A DNA stretch of 64,000 nt from JAWKXU01 sp020446465 (GTDB lineage Bacteria > Pseudomonadota > Alphaproteobacteria > Sphingomonadales > Sphingomonadaceae): assembly GCA_041396845.1 (NCBI GenBank), contig JAWKXU010000001.1, positions 186,001-250,000 on the forward strand, written 5' to 3'. The position numbers and the translations under genes are program-made. Below the pieces are notes generated by a model that searched no databases, was not told the DNA's origin, and worked only from the letters and a program-made list of their open reading frames with translations. Numbering within the stretch: the first letter of the stretch is position 1; every line of letters starts with the position of its first letter. Below are positions 56,836 through 63,862 of this stretch, one piece after another.

Positions 56836-57753
56836 ATGACAACTTCATCATCACAACGCACCGACGTTTACACCGCCATCACCGACCAGATTATCGCCGC
56901 CATCGAAGCGGGTGCCGACAATCCGAAAATGCCTTGGCATGCGCAAAGCGGCCTCATCGAACGACCGATCAATGTATCGAGCGGCAAGGCGTATCGCGGC
57001 GTCAACACCGTCGCCCTCTGGGCTTCCGCCTACTGTGCCGAATATACCCACGGCCTCTGGGGCACTTACCGCCAGTGGCAGGATCGTGGCGCACAGGTCC
57101 GCAAGGGCGAGAAATCCTCTCTCATCATTTTCTACAAGGATATTGAGCCTGGCGAGCAGGATGAAGGATCATCTGACGATGGTTTCCAGCGTCGTTTCAT
57201 TGCCCGCTCATCGCGTGTGTTCAATGTCGCTCAGGTCGATGGGTATGTCATCGACGAGCCTGACACGAGCGTTGATCCTGTATCGCCTTGCGAGCGTGCC
57301 GAGCAAGTGATTGCTGCATCGGGTGCTGTCATCCGCGAGGGCGGATCGAGCGCCTATTACAGCATCAAGGAAGATGCGATCACGATGCCTGACCGTTTTC
57401 GTTTCACGGGCACGGCGACGAGTGATGCATCCGAGGGTTGGTATTCCACGCTCCTGCACGAGCTGACCCACTGGTCGGGAGCCGATCACCGTCTGGCGCG
57501 CACCTTCGGCGAACGCTTTGGCGATGATGCCTATGCGATGGAAGAGATGGTTGCCGAGCTGGGGGCTGCCTTCCTGTGCGGCGATCTCGGGATCACTGTC
57601 GAGCCTCGTCCCGATCACGCCGACTATGTCGGCCACTGGTTGCGCATTCTCAAAGGCGACCGCAAGGCGATCTTCACGGCGGCAAGTGCTGCGAACAAGG
57701 CTGCCGAGTACCTCCTGAGCCTGACCTCGAATGACATCAGGGAGGCGGCCTGA
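56836..57753 (+). CDS. ardC: ArdC-like antirestriction protein
   Basis: A 305-residue ArdC-type protein: an N-terminal ssDNA-binding-like domain (RTDVYTAITDQIIAAIEAG, YRGVNTVALW, GTYRQWQDRGAQVRKGEKS) and a zincin domain with the metal site H208-ELT-H212 and a downstream Glu in MVAELGAAFL. Such proteins protect incoming conjugative DNA from host restriction. AAGGAG lies about 9 nt before the ATG. It follows two restriction systems of the same element. Confidence 0.92.
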   Translation: MTTSSSQRTDVYTAITDQIIAAIEAGADNPKMPWHAQSGLIERPINVSSGKAYRGVNTVALWASAYCAEYTHGLWGTYRQWQDRGAQVRKGEKSSLIIFYKDIEPGEQDEGSSDDGFQRRFIARSSRVFNVAQVDGYVIDEPDTSVDPVSPCERAEQVIAASGAVIREGGSSAYYSIKEDAITMPDRFRFTGTATSDASEGWYSTLLHELTHWSGADHRLARTFGERFGDDAYAMEEMVAELGAAFLCGDLGITVEPRPDHADYVGHWLRILKGDRKAIFTAASAANKAAEYLLSLTSNDIREAA

Positions 57754-57762
57754 GGGCCGCCT
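57743..57762 (+). terminator. Terminator hairpin overlapping the ardC stop codon
   Basis: AGGCGGCC-TGAG-GGCCGCCT followed by TTC. The TGA stop (57751-57753) forms most of the loop. Confidence 0.65.
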
Positions 57763-57788
57763 TTCAATTATCCAATACCGTTTCATGG

Positions 57789-57812
57789 AAGGGCCGCTTG
57801 TCGGCCCTTTTT
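57789..57812 (+). terminator. Rho-independent terminator after ardC
   Basis: AAGGGCCG-CTTG-TCGGCCCTT followed by a T run: GGGCCG pairs with CGGCCC and TTTTT follows immediately. Confidence 0.75.
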
Positions 57813-57875
57813 CATGTCTGCCCGTGTTCGGCTGCGTCCGATCACATTGACGGGAAAGTTGGCAGGGCAGGAACA

Positions 57876-57930
57876 CCGTCAACGGCTTGCCCGATCCATT
57901 CGCGCGAGCGCTCCCGTGTTGACCGTTTCC
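57876..57930 (+). repeat. Leader repeat copy 2, before the 102-residue gene
   Basis: Matches 56694-56756 in two blocks and is likewise followed by a short hairpin (CCCGTG-ATAGC-CACGGG, 57930-57946). It lies in the 268-bp gap before 58022. Confidence 0.7.
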
Positions 57931-58021
57931 CCGTGATAGCCACGGGTGACGCTGCCCCTTCGAACCCTGCCGTCCTGGTCTCCCCGTCGAACGGACGAAC
58001 CCGAACTTCAAGGAGGCAGAC

Positions 58022-58330
58022 ATGAACACCCACTACGCAATCATTCACAAAAACTGGAACGGCATCGAAATCGAAATCCGCTGGAGCCGCGACTATCTTA
58101 GCCTTGAGGATGGTCGAGGGATGGCGCATCTGGAGGTGGAGAGCATTTCACCTGCACGCGCACCGCTACCGATCACCGAAACGGGCTATCGCTCCCACTT
58201 CATCCACCCGTCTGAGGTGGACAATTTCGGCGGGCCTGAAAGCTATGTTGTGGCTTGGATCGAGGAGCTTTCACGTAACGCTGCGTGGCGGAAATCCGAA
58301 GCAGCGTCCCGCCAGCTCGCGCTCTTCTGA
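58022..58330 (+). CDS. Hypothetical 102-residue protein
   Basis: Not recognised. It begins MNTHYAIIHKNWNGIEIEI, is beta-rich at the N-terminus (IEIEIRWS, GMAHLEVESI) and helical at the C-terminus. AAGGAGG lies 7 nt before the ATG, and a long structured leader and a terminator frame it as a single-gene unit. Small accessory proteins of this kind are frequent in conjugative elements. Confidence 0.75.
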   Translation: MNTHYAIIHKNWNGIEIEIRWSRDYLSLEDGRGMAHLEVESISPARAPLPITETGYRSHFIHPSEVDNFGGPESYVVAWIEELSRNAAWRKSEAASRQLALF

Positions 58331-58342
58331 GCGCGGGTTTTT
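58318..58342 (+). terminator. Terminator overlapping the stop of the 102-residue gene
   Basis: CGCGCT-CTTCTG-AGCGCG followed by GGTTTTT. The TGA stop (58328-58330) lies at the loop/3' arm junction. Confidence 0.75.
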
Positions 58343-58352
58343 GCGCCATATG

Positions 58353-58434
58353 GAAACATATATGTTTCTTTCTATGATGACAGTGGAAACAAATATGTTT
58401 TATTATTAAATTGACAAAGAAACATATATATGTC
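58353..58434 (+). promoter_or_regulatory. Three evenly spaced operators before the mobile-mystery A/B operon
   Basis: GAAACATATATGTTTC (58353-58368, a perfect 16-bp palindrome), GAAACAAATATGTTTT (58386-58401) and GAAACATATATATGTC (58419-58434) start exactly 33 bp apart. TTGACA (58411-58416) lies between the second and third and is a good -35 box. Binding by the HTH antitoxin-like protein downstream is likely. Confidence 0.75.
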
Positions 58435-58460
58435 ACTTTATCCGCCATAAGGATAGTGAC

Positions 58461-58925
58461 ATGACCCCCGATCAGACACGACTGGCACGAAAAAATCTGG
58501 ATCGACGCTTGAGTAAGCTCGACCCCGAAGCCATGCAAATGCCTCCCTATGGCTGGATACGCGCAATCCGCGAGGCTCTGGGGATGGCTCCCGCCAAGCT
58601 GGCAGAGCGGATGGGGGTGACGCGCCCGCGCGTAAACACGCTGGAGAAGGCCGAGGTCACAGGATCGACAACCATCAAATCCTTACGTGAAGCGGCAGAA
58701 GCGATGGATTGTGTCTTTGTCTATGCGATTGTTCCGCGTACCTCGCTTGAGCAATCTGTTCGCGAGCAAGCTGACTGGAAAGCGGGTATCGAGCTGGAGC
58801 GCCTACATCACACCATGCGCCTGGAAAATCAGGCGATGGAAAAGCGTGATCTTGTCGATGAACGTGAACGGCTTGCACGTGAAATCCTCGAAGGGCCGCC
58901 GAGGCGATTGTGGGATGATGCATGA
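58461..58925 (+). CDS. Mobile mystery protein A-like HTH protein
   Basis: 154 residues. The central HTH (LGMAPAKLAERMGVTRPRVN, TLEKAEVTGSTTIKSLREAA) and the following AMDCVFVYAIVP match the mobile mystery protein A family, partner of a Fic protein. The C-terminus is long, helical and charged. It probably represses its own operon through the three upstream operators and may neutralise the Fic protein. Its stop overlaps the next start (ATGA). Confidence 0.85.
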   Translation: MTPDQTRLARKNLDRRLSKLDPEAMQMPPYGWIRAIREALGMAPAKLAERMGVTRPRVNTLEKAEVTGSTTIKSLREAAEAMDCVFVYAIVPRTSLEQSVREQADWKAGIELERLHHTMRLENQAMEKRDLVDERERLAREILEGPPRRLWDDA

Positions 58926-59512
58926 GCGATCCCCTGTTTGACGAAGATGATGATGCCAACACGCCCCTCGAAGCCGAAGAGCGCGAGGCCCTCATTCCGA
59001 CCTATATTACCCTGCGGCGCGAGCTGAATGAGGCCGAGCAAGTCAATATTGCAGGCGCGCTGAAATGGCTCTCCTCGCGGCGACGCAATGTGCTGGATGA
59101 AAAGTTCCTGCGCCAGCTTCACAAGCGCATGTTCGGTGATGTCTGGCGATGGGCGGGTGACTATCGCAAAACGGCGCGCAATATCGGCGTGGAGGCCTAT
59201 CGCATTGGCATGGACGTAGCACAGGCCATTGATGATGCGCGCTTCTGGGTGGAGAACGAAACTTTTCCTCCCGATGAAATCGCGATCCGCTTTTCACATC
59301 GTATCGTCGCGATCCATCCGTTTCCAAACGGCAATGGGAGGTTCTCGCGACTGATCGGTGATTTGCTGGCCCAGCAGCTCGGCCAGCCTCGCTTTTCATG
59401 GGGCAGCGCGAGCCTCACCGATCCGAGCGAAACGCGCAAAGCCTATGTCCGCGCCTTGCAGGCCGCCGACAACCACGATTTCGATGAACTCATCACGTTT
59501 GCGCGGTCCTGA
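58922..59512 (+). CDS. Mobile mystery protein B-like Fic-domain protein
   Basis: 196 residues with the intact Fic motif HPFPNGNGR (132-140), the site of AMP or other nucleotide transfer to a target hydroxyl. The N-terminal EEREALIPTYITLRRELNEA is typical of mobile mystery protein B. It overlaps the HTH gene, giving a toxin-antitoxin-like pair that could stabilise the element. The target is unknown. Confidence 0.9.
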   Translation: MSDPLFDEDDDANTPLEAEEREALIPTYITLRRELNEAEQVNIAGALKWLSSRRRNVLDEKFLRQLHKRMFGDVWRWAGDYRKTARNIGVEAYRIGMDVAQAIDDARFWVENETFPPDEIAIRFSHRIVAIHPFPNGNGRFSRLIGDLLAQQLGQPRFSWGSASLTDPSETRKAYVRALQAADNHDFDELITFARS

Positions 59513-59513
59513 C

Positions 59514-60512
59514 ATGAGCGCAGGTGAGAAGAGGGACATGCTATTGCAGCCCTGGCAACGGCAGATGATCCGCTGCCTGTTCCCCCATTCGGCCAAGCGG
59601 CTGCGGATCGAGCAAGCCTTCATGGTCAAATTTCCGCATATCCCGCATACCCTCTACAAGTATCGGGATTTCGGGAATCGCTACCATCTCGATGGGTTGG
59701 AGAAGGACGAACAGTGGTTCTCTTCTCCCGACAAATTCAACGATCCGCTCGATACGGTGGCCAGTTTCAACACGTCCAAGTTTCCCGTGCAGCGCAAATC
59801 CATCGAAGAGGCTTTGGCCGAGGTCGAGAAAATCCGCCAAAGCCAAGAAGCTGGCGAAACATGGGAGCCCCCGAAAATCACTAACCCGATTGCCGTGGAT
59901 GACTATCTCAAAGGGATCATCGACACGCTTCTGGGCCATTTGTCCGCTGATGACAGGCGGGAGTTGCTGAATGCCGTCCGCAACGTCAACGAGACGATAA
60001 GCGATGATCTGGTCAGTCAAATGTCCGCCGGATTTCGCAATGGCTTTAGCGTTCTGTCACTCTCGGGCAATCCAACCTCAACCCTGATGTGGTCGCACTA
60101 CGCAGCCTCACATTCGGGGTTTTGTATCGAATATGATTTTGGCTCGCTTCCCTACAGCGACATGCGAAAACGCATGTGTTTTCCTGTCTTCTATCGGGCC
60201 AAGCGGACAGATATCAGCCGCTACCTTGCCAAAGACGGAGAGGATTTCAACAATCTCATTGGCCAGTATCTTTGCCTGATGAAGAGCCCTGAATGGAGCT
60301 ATGAACAGGAATGGCGGATTGTTTACGCTATTGGATCAAGCCATGCCAACCGATCCTATAGCATGCCATCACCAAGCGCGTTGATCGTTGGCTCACAGGT
60401 GAGTGATGAGCATCTTGGATACGCCCGAGATTTCTGCGCAAGGCGTTCCATACCCCTTCGTCAGGCGAAGCTATCAAACCGAAGCAACAAGATCGTGATC
60501 TCCGACATCTGA
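59514..60512 (+). CDS. DUF2971 family protein
   Basis: 332 residues from ATG 59514, just after the Fic stop. It shows the DUF2971 pattern: LYKYRDFGNRYHLDGLEKDE, WFSSPDKFNDPLD, LSLSGNPTSTLMWSHYAASH, then GFCIEYD and a late W-x-Y-E-Q-E-W-R-I-V. Function unknown; the family is frequent near defence and toxin genes. It is probably the third gene of the mobile-mystery operon. Confidence 0.82.
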   Translation: MSAGEKRDMLLQPWQRQMIRCLFPHSAKRLRIEQAFMVKFPHIPHTLYKYRDFGNRYHLDGLEKDEQWFSSPDKFNDPLDTVASFNTSKFPVQRKSIEEALAEVEKIRQSQEAGETWEPPKITNPIAVDDYLKGIIDTLLGHLSADDRRELLNAVRNVNETISDDLVSQMSAGFRNGFSVLSLSGNPTSTLMWSHYAASHSGFCIEYDFGSLPYSDMRKRMCFPVFYRAKRTDISRYLAKDGEDFNNLIGQYLCLMKSPEWSYEQEWRIVYAIGSSHANRSYSMPSPSALIVGSQVSDEHLGYARDFCARRSIPLRQAKLSNRSNKIVISDI

Positions 60513-60810
60513 TTGGCCGTTGCCTGATGGCCCGCGCTCTATGCGTTGCCGCACCGAGCCAAGGTCTCGGCCCATGCGGGTGACGATCGCTAACGGAATT
60601 TGTCTCAAGGGGCGCCCCTGGCGCACGCAAGGCATCCAAACGCATTTCCGCCCCACTAACCATGGTCCCTCGCTTAGAGTCTCCTCGCAGTTACTCCCTC
60701 ACTTCGCAGTGCCTCATTTCATCACGCCTCCACGCACGGCGCAACCTTTCCCCCAGAGTCGATGCCCAGCCAATCTAGCCCTGAGCCTCCAATTGAAAAG
60801 GAGGTGAAAG
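60513..60810 (+). other. Long leader before the 108-residue gene
   Basis: 298 bp without a gene. It holds hairpin-forming stretches such as GCCGCACCGAGCCAAGGTCT with CGGCCCATGCGG, and ends in an AAGGAGG ribosome binding site 7 nt before ATG 60811. No promoter consensus is clear. Confidence 0.4.
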
Positions 60811-61137
60811 ATGGAGCGACCATACCCGAGAACTGTCAGCGAATGCCGTGTTGATCTCTACGATATGTGCCTTGGGCTTGCCGAAACGCTTCAGATTGCG
60901 TTGCCCGATTTCGCTGAGGAACTTGGGGTGGTTAGCCCGCGCGAATTGGCCGTCATGCGTGGTCCCGATGACCTCCGCCCCAACCTCTCGATACCGAGGC
61001 TCGCCATTATCATGCTGGCGCTTCAGGATCAGGTGAACGCTAAGTATTTTCATCAACTGCGGGACGCCTACGCCTTGAACGATACTCAGGGCGAACTGTT
61101 TGCCTCCATGCTGGAAGATGACGATTGTCCGTTCTGA
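60811..61137 (+). CDS. Hypothetical 108-residue protein
   Basis: Not recognised. A mostly helical, acidic small protein (LYDMCLGLAETLQIALPDFA, LAIIMLALQDQVN, acidic end LEDDDCPF). A strong AAGGAGG ribosome binding site and the leader arrangement typical of this element support it as a real gene. Confidence 0.7.
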   Translation: MERPYPRTVSECRVDLYDMCLGLAETLQIALPDFAEELGVVSPRELAVMRGPDDLRPNLSIPRLAIIMLALQDQVNAKYFHQLRDAYALNDTQGELFASMLEDDDCPF

Positions 61138-61403
61138 CAGTCTGTGCGCCGTCCGTCCGATGCTCCTATGAAGACCACATGCTCACGGAAATGTGCCCCT
61201 CGGCTTCTCTTCATGGGGACTAAGACACGGTCCCTGCGGGGATCAATGCGGCTCGCTTCCGCATCATTTCATTCTTTGTGCAGCTCCGCCCCCGTGAAAC
61301 GGGCGGGCGGCATTTGACCCCGCACGGCTTACCCCGTGTCTTTCCAGTGCTCCCATGAAGCCGACGGGCTCATCCGTTCGGCAAAGTGAAAAGGAGCATC
61401 AAA
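61138..61403 (+). other. Long leader before the 65-residue gene
   Basis: 266 bp without a gene, rich in hairpins (for example CCGTGAAACGGGCGGG, about 61292-61307) and ending with AAGGAG before ATG 61404. Confidence 0.4.
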
Positions 61404-61601
61404 ATGTCTGACACCAACACAAACCGTCCCGCCTTCCGTCTCTATTCCGTCAACGGCGAAGGCAAGTCCGCCCGCTGGACCGATATCGGCGTGGCCTGGC
61501 CGACCCGCGACGGGAAAGGCTTTTCCCTCAACCTGAACGCCCTTCCGCTCAATGGCCGTATCGTAATGCGCGAAGCCAATACGAAAGAGGCCGCCGCTTG
61601 A
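61404..61601 (+). CDS. Hypothetical 65-residue protein
   Basis: Begins MSDTNTNRPAFRLYSVNGEG and continues with WTDIGVAWPTRDGKGFSLNL, a short beta-rich fold found in proteins of plasmids and conjugative elements. Function unknown. AAAAGGAG lies 7 nt before ATG 61404; the in-frame ATG at 61386 is upstream of that site. The stop lies in a terminator loop. Confidence 0.75.
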   Translation: MSDTNTNRPAFRLYSVNGEGKSARWTDIGVAWPTRDGKGFSLNLNALPLNGRIVMREANTKEAAA

Positions 61602-61612
61602 AGGCGGCCTTC
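61589..61612 (+). terminator. Terminator hairpin overlapping the stop of the 65-residue gene
   Basis: GGCCGCC-GCTTGAA-GGCGGCC followed by TTC, with the TGA stop (61599-61601) in the loop. It has the same design as the ardC terminator. Confidence 0.65.
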
Positions 61613-61635
61613 ATTGGCTTTGGCGGCGCACAGCA

Positions 61636-61923
61636 TTAGCCGTGCAGCGCCGCCTGGGCTTCTTTCGGCATCTTCTCGATGATATTCAGATAAGCCGCAG
61701 CCGTAGCATCAGGCTGACGGCGGCCCTGTTCCCACCCTTTCAGGGTCGCAAGTGGAATCCCGTAGGCTTCGGAAAAGCCCTGCTGGGACATTTTCAAACG
61801 CGCCCGAAGGCTGCGCACGTCGGGCACCTGCACGACATGCACCTTTGCCGCCGTGATCTTGCCCTTCGCATGATCGACAGCCTGATTCAGGCTCTCGATC
61901 AGGTCTTCGCCGAATGTTGCCAT
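61636..61923 (-). CDS. higA: HigA-type antitoxin (XRE-family HTH)
   Basis: 95 residues. The HTH LRARLKMSQQGFSEAYGIPL followed by ATLKGWEQGRRQPD is the pattern of HigA/MqsA-like antitoxins. It lies 1 bp after the toxin gene in the toxin-first order typical of higBA. It should bind the promoter of the pair and neutralise the toxin. Confidence 0.9.
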   Translation of the reverse strand: MATFGEDLIESLNQAVDHAKGKITAAKVHVVQVPDVRSLRARLKMSQQGFSEAYGIPLATLKGWEQGRRQPDATAAAYLNIIEKMPKEAQAALHG

Positions 61924-61924
61924 C

Positions 61925-62278
61925 TTAATCTCCTTTCACCGCATGGTGTTTCTTCAAAACGCCTGTGAGCGCGGATACCTGCTTCTTCTGGTCGGGCGAC
62001 AGGTCCGCCTGTGCGCCCTTCGCATAGGCCAGCAGGAGATAGATCGGCGCTTCACTGTGGTAATAGAAATAGATTACCCGAGCGCCGCCGCGCTTCCCGC
62101 TGCCTTTTCCGGCCCAGCGCAGCTTACGAACTCCGCCTGTGCCTTGTATCAAATCCCCGCTTTCAGGGTTGCGAGCGACATAATCGACCAACTCTGCTTG
62201 CTCATCCTCGTCCCATATCGCGGACGCCTGTTTCAGGAACAGGGGCGTTTCCACGATGGTAATAGGCTTGGCTTCCAT
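61925..62278 (-). CDS. higB: RelE/HigB-type toxin
   Basis: About 117 residues from ATG 62278 (an in-frame start at 62296 lies in the operator region). VRKLRWAGKGSGKRGGARVI, YFYYHSEAPIYLLLAYAKG and DLSPDQKKQV match RelE/HigB mRNA interferase-type toxins of the HigB2-like group. It is upstream of the HTH antitoxin with a 1-bp gap. Confidence 0.9.
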   Translation of the reverse strand: MEAKPITIVETPLFLKQASAIWDEDEQAELVDYVARNPESGDLIQGTGGVRKLRWAGKGSGKRGGARVIYFYYHSEAPIYLLLAYAKGAQADLSPDQKKQVSALTGVLKKHHAVKGD

Positions 62279-62288
62279 ATATTCACTA

Positions 62289-62338
62289 TACGTCAACGAC
62301 GCCTAGTCCTGCAAGCTAATTTATGCGTCAATGACGCC
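62289..62338 (-). promoter_or_regulatory. Two operator-like repeats before higBA
   Basis: TACGTCAACGACGCC (62289-62303) and TGCGTCAATGACGCC (62324-62338) are direct repeats 35 bp apart. The second contains the palindrome GCGTCA-A-TGACGC; the first is imperfect. They lie over the expected promoter, as autorepressor sites would. Confidence 0.6.
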
Positions 62339-62461
62339 CTTTGGGCTAGGCCGCAAGGGTGGATCGGACTGATCCGATCTCCAAAGTCCACATAAATATC
62401 ACTATAATACAAAAGTTTATCGACATCCTGAGGCTAAGGTCATGGTAGAATCCTCTCCACC

Positions 62462-62920
62462 ATGACCAAACGAATACCGATTACCGAAGAGATCAAGCAG
62501 AAGTTAAAAGACGAACGCGACCGAACGGGCGTCAATCCATCCTATCTGCTCAGGCAGACCGACGCAGACGTACCCGATAGCCTGACCTTCATATTACCCG
62601 GAAATTGGATCAGCGGCGCGTCAAAGACGCTGAATGTCGCGCATCTGGATTTTATCCTCGCTGAATATGCCAAGCTGCCTAGCAATCGTATCGAATATAT
62701 ACCTGTGACAAAGGAACTATCACGGCATTTGCGGGCAGAACGCGAGCGCACGGGGTACAAGCTCCCTGAATTGCTCAAGCGATTTGAACACAGTACTCCC
62801 GACAAGCTCGAACACTATATCATCAACAACTGGATCACGCGTCAGACACGAAATGGACGCAAGGACCAGATCGAATGGGTTCTCGCCCGATATGCGGAAC
62901 TGCCCGATGCGGGAACCTGA
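62462..62920 (+). CDS. Two-repeat HTH-like protein
   Basis: 152 residues made almost entirely of two ~72-residue repeats. Each runs: (R/Y)IPxT, a helix with L(K/R)xERxRTG, a short helix ending LL, a W-I turn, and a last helix ending YAxLP. The repeats start at residue 4 and residue 77. The helix pattern resembles small HTH DNA-binding units, but no family is recognised. No clear Shine-Dalgarno is seen before ATG 62462; TATAAT at 62403-62408 may be a -10 box. It overlaps the next gene (TGATG). Confidence 0.75.
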   Translation: MTKRIPITEEIKQKLKDERDRTGVNPSYLLRQTDADVPDSLTFILPGNWISGASKTLNVAHLDFILAEYAKLPSNRIEYIPVTKELSRHLRAERERTGYKLPELLKRFEHSTPDKLEHYIINNWITRQTRNGRKDQIEWVLARYAELPDAGT

Positions 62921-63609
62921 TGGTCAAGCGAATTCCGATTACCGAAGCCGTCCGACAGAAATTGCGCGCTGAACGTGACCGCACGGGCATCGCTCCCTCC
63001 GCGCTATTGCGGAGAACAGAGAAGGAGCGACCTAAAGGCCTATCTATATCGGCCCCTGGCCTTTGGATACGCGGCAACGTGAGTAGCCTGAAGCCGGAAC
63101 ATCTGGACTTCGTGCTTTCGGCCTATGAAGTCTGCCCTACGACACGTTTGGAACCCAAGATCGAAGTCTATTTCCGAGAGAAGCTCCAATCGGAAATCAT
63201 CAGGACGGGCATCAGGCCGAGCAGGCTGCTTGGCGCATCGTGCAGGGATAAACCGCAAGGCCTAAGTGCCGATGCCGTGATCCGCTGGATGAGAGGTATC
63301 GGCCCCCAACTCGCAGAACCTTATCTCGCCTACCTGCTGGATCGCTATGCGAAGCTGCCTGATATCGTCAGCGAGCGTGCGCCGATTTCTGACATTTTCC
63401 GCCAGAAGTTGTGGGCCGAACGAAAGCGGACAGGGCTTTCCAGTGCCAAACTTCTCAAGGTCGCCAGTGATCCACCCGAAGGTTTGACCGCAAACATTTT
63501 GAATAGCTGGCTCACACGGGGAGCAAAGACCGCGTATAAAGCACACATGGATTGGGTTATCCTAGCATACAGTAGGGCACCCGACCAAGATGACCCCCAA
63601 TCTTCGTAA
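62920..63609 (+). CDS. Three-repeat HTH-like protein
   Basis: 229 residues built from three copies of the same ~72-residue unit as the preceding gene, for example RIPITEAVRQKLRAERDRTG at the start, a middle copy with EIIRTGIRPSRLLGA, and a third with KLWAERKRTGLSSAKLLK and ILNSWLTRGAKT. The ATG at 62920 shares a base with the upstream stop, so the genes are coupled and probably arose by unit duplication. The role is unknown; DNA or RNA binding is suggested by the helix pattern only. Confidence 0.75.
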   Translation: MVKRIPITEAVRQKLRAERDRTGIAPSALLRRTEKERPKGLSISAPGLWIRGNVSSLKPEHLDFVLSAYEVCPTTRLEPKIEVYFREKLQSEIIRTGIRPSRLLGASCRDKPQGLSADAVIRWMRGIGPQLAEPYLAYLLDRYAKLPDIVSERAPISDIFRQKLWAERKRTGLSSAKLLKVASDPPEGLTANILNSWLTRGAKTAYKAHMDWVILAYSRAPDQDDPQSS

Positions 63610-63712
63610 CCATCAGAAATTACATAAAATTCTAGATATTTTTCATAAATGATTTACGCTGTTCAATCATAATGAACCTACCCACGAAAAACAGAACATA
63701 TGGGGGTGGGGC

Positions 63713-63862
63713 ATGTATGATTTATCGGAAATCGCAATTGGGCCTGAGCGCTTGGGGAATCTTGGCGGTGTGGACTTTGCCAATCCCTATGTACGGCTCA
63801 CGTTTCCCACGTCATTAACGCATATTTCCGTCCAACCCTCAGTCGGAGGATTGGCCCTATGA
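63713..63862 (+). CDS. Small ORF (49 residues), possibly a real gene
   Basis: MYDLSEIAIGPERLGNLGGV opens a 49-residue frame with a G-rich ribosome-binding-like stretch just before the ATG (GGGGGTGGGG). Its stop overlaps the next start (ATGA), which is the main support. An AT-rich, promoter-like region (63610-63700) precedes it. No homology recognised. Confidence 0.5.
   Translation: MYDLSEIAIGPERLGNLGGVDFANPYVRLTFPTSLTHISVQPSVGGLAL

Noticed and set aside
57208..58029. A 273-codon frame antisense to ardC and its downstream leader
   Set aside because: It runs through terminators and a repeated leader; ardC is certain on the other strand.
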